Source: Treponema sp.
Lineage (GTDB): Bacteria; Spirochaetota; Spirochaetia; Treponematales; Breznakiellaceae
Reading direction: 5' to 3'
Assembly (NCBI GenBank): GCA_031255815.1
Contig: JAIRRU010000119.1
Span: 1 to 5,109 of the forward strand
DNA length: 5,109 nt
The position numbers and the translations under genes were made by a program. Below are positions 4,655 through 5,109 of the stretch, piece by piece. The first letter of the stretch is position 1. Each line of letters opens with the position of its first letter. Under the pieces are notes generated by a model. The model saw only the letters and a list, made by a program, of their open reading frames with translations. It was not told the DNA's origin and searched no databases.

Positions 4655-5109
4655 AATTCTCCTCTTTCAAGACTATCCAGCGTAGTATTTAGGGCGCCTT
4701 CGTAAAAATTCAAATCTTTTTCCGGCCGGGCAACGGTATGTATTCCGGAAAAACCGATCTTTTTTAAGTACTCGCTGAAGTTCATGAATTCCTTTTCCAG
4801 AGAACCGCCGTGACGGTTAACCAGTAAGAGTCCGGGCATTTTCGCTTTGGTTGCACAGGTGCCGGCGAGCGCGAAAAGATCGTTTTCGCCGCCTTTGAAT
4901 TTTTCCTCCGCTCCGAATACCTGTTCCATGCAGAAGTCCGGCGAATAAGGAAACGCCGTTTCTCTGTAGTATTTATGGATATCAAGCGGAGCGTCAAAAG
5001 CGGCGGCCTTCCCGAAGACTTCAGGGTGAGCGAGCGCCTGACGGAAAGCCCCGTACCCTCCCATGTCCATTCCGGCGATAATACGATCTTCACCCTTGTC
5101 CGAGACCGG
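4651..5109 (-). CDS. Esterase-fold protein, 5' end outside the window; apparent loss of catalytic triad
   Basis: In-frame codons run from the window edge (5109) to TGA at 4653-4651, giving 152 visible residues. An internal ATG at 5070 is not the true start, because the codons before it (…EDRIIAG) already belong to the fold. The stretch IIAGMDMGGYGAFRQALAHPEVF (positions 10-32, key residues G13, D15, G17, G18) is the nucleophile elbow plus helix of the EstA/esterase-D family, where relatives read AGLSMGGYGA. Here Asp (codon GAC, 5067-5065) replaces the nucleophile Ser. The C-terminal part aligns with the family (FSEYLKKIGF matches the usual helix), but the expected acid motif (G-T-E-D) reads RHGGS. 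The expected GGH motif reads PEKDL, so Asp and His also look lost. The protein is probably a non-hydrolytic paralogue of the downstream esterase, perhaps a binding or regulatory partner. The N-terminal half cannot be judged from this window. Confidence 0.8.
   Translation of the reverse strand, partial: PVSDKGEDRIIAGMDMGGYGAFRQALAHPEVFGKAAAFDAPLDIHKYYRETAFPYSPDFCMEQVFGAEEKFKGGENDLFALAGTCATKAKMPGLLLVNRHGGSLEKEFMNFSEYLKKIGFSGIHTVARPEKDLNFYEGALNTTLDSLERGEL

Overview
The window looks like a piece of a moderately GC-rich bacterial chromosome. My best guess is a spirochaete of the termite-gut Treponema type. That rests on remembered similarity of the slyD-like and Gx-transporter-like proteins and of their gene order, not on any search, so treat the taxon as an inference.

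Layout. Positions 1-231 are the tail of a broken IS110-family transposase: the basic coiled middle is recognisable, but the C-terminal catalytic half is gone. Positions 232-591 hold no gene I can support and contain several short inverted repeats. A plus-strand run of four genes follows. The first is a PHP-domain phosphoesterase (592-1494). The second is an SlyD-type peptidyl-prolyl isomerase/metallochaperone (1522-2037). The third is a small membrane-anchored stand-alone NusG domain II protein (2069-2428). The fourth is a long membrane protein (2553-3767) that joins a Gx-transporter/heptaprenyl-diphosphate-synthase-component-I-like domain to a second membrane domain resembling the T component of ECF transporters. 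The reading frame of this last gene clearly begins upstream of its first ATG, yet no ATG, GTG or TTG exists there. An imperfect hairpin flanked by A and T runs (about 3766-3802) separates this run from two converging minus-strand genes.

The minus-strand pair (5109-4651, cut by the window edge, and 4654-3878) encodes two tandem alpha/beta-hydrolases of the esterase-D/EstA type, overlapping by ATGA and so probably translationally coupled. The downstream protein has a plausible Ser-Asp-His triad. The upstream one has Asp in place of the nucleophile Ser and appears to lack the other two triad residues, which suggests a pseudoenzyme partnered with an active paralogue. Hand counts on a few lines show visibly lower GC in this pair than in the plus-strand run.

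How the genes may work together. NusG-II and Gx-transporter proteins occur as neighbours in other bacteria, often (from memory) near membrane redox or flavin genes, so these two probably act together at the membrane. The PHP protein and SlyD are housekeeping-like neighbours. SlyD may have its own promoter placed so close to its ATG that the transcript would be leaderless. The strongest leads for follow-up are the S-like/T-like fusion, its missing start codon, and the dead/live esterase pair.
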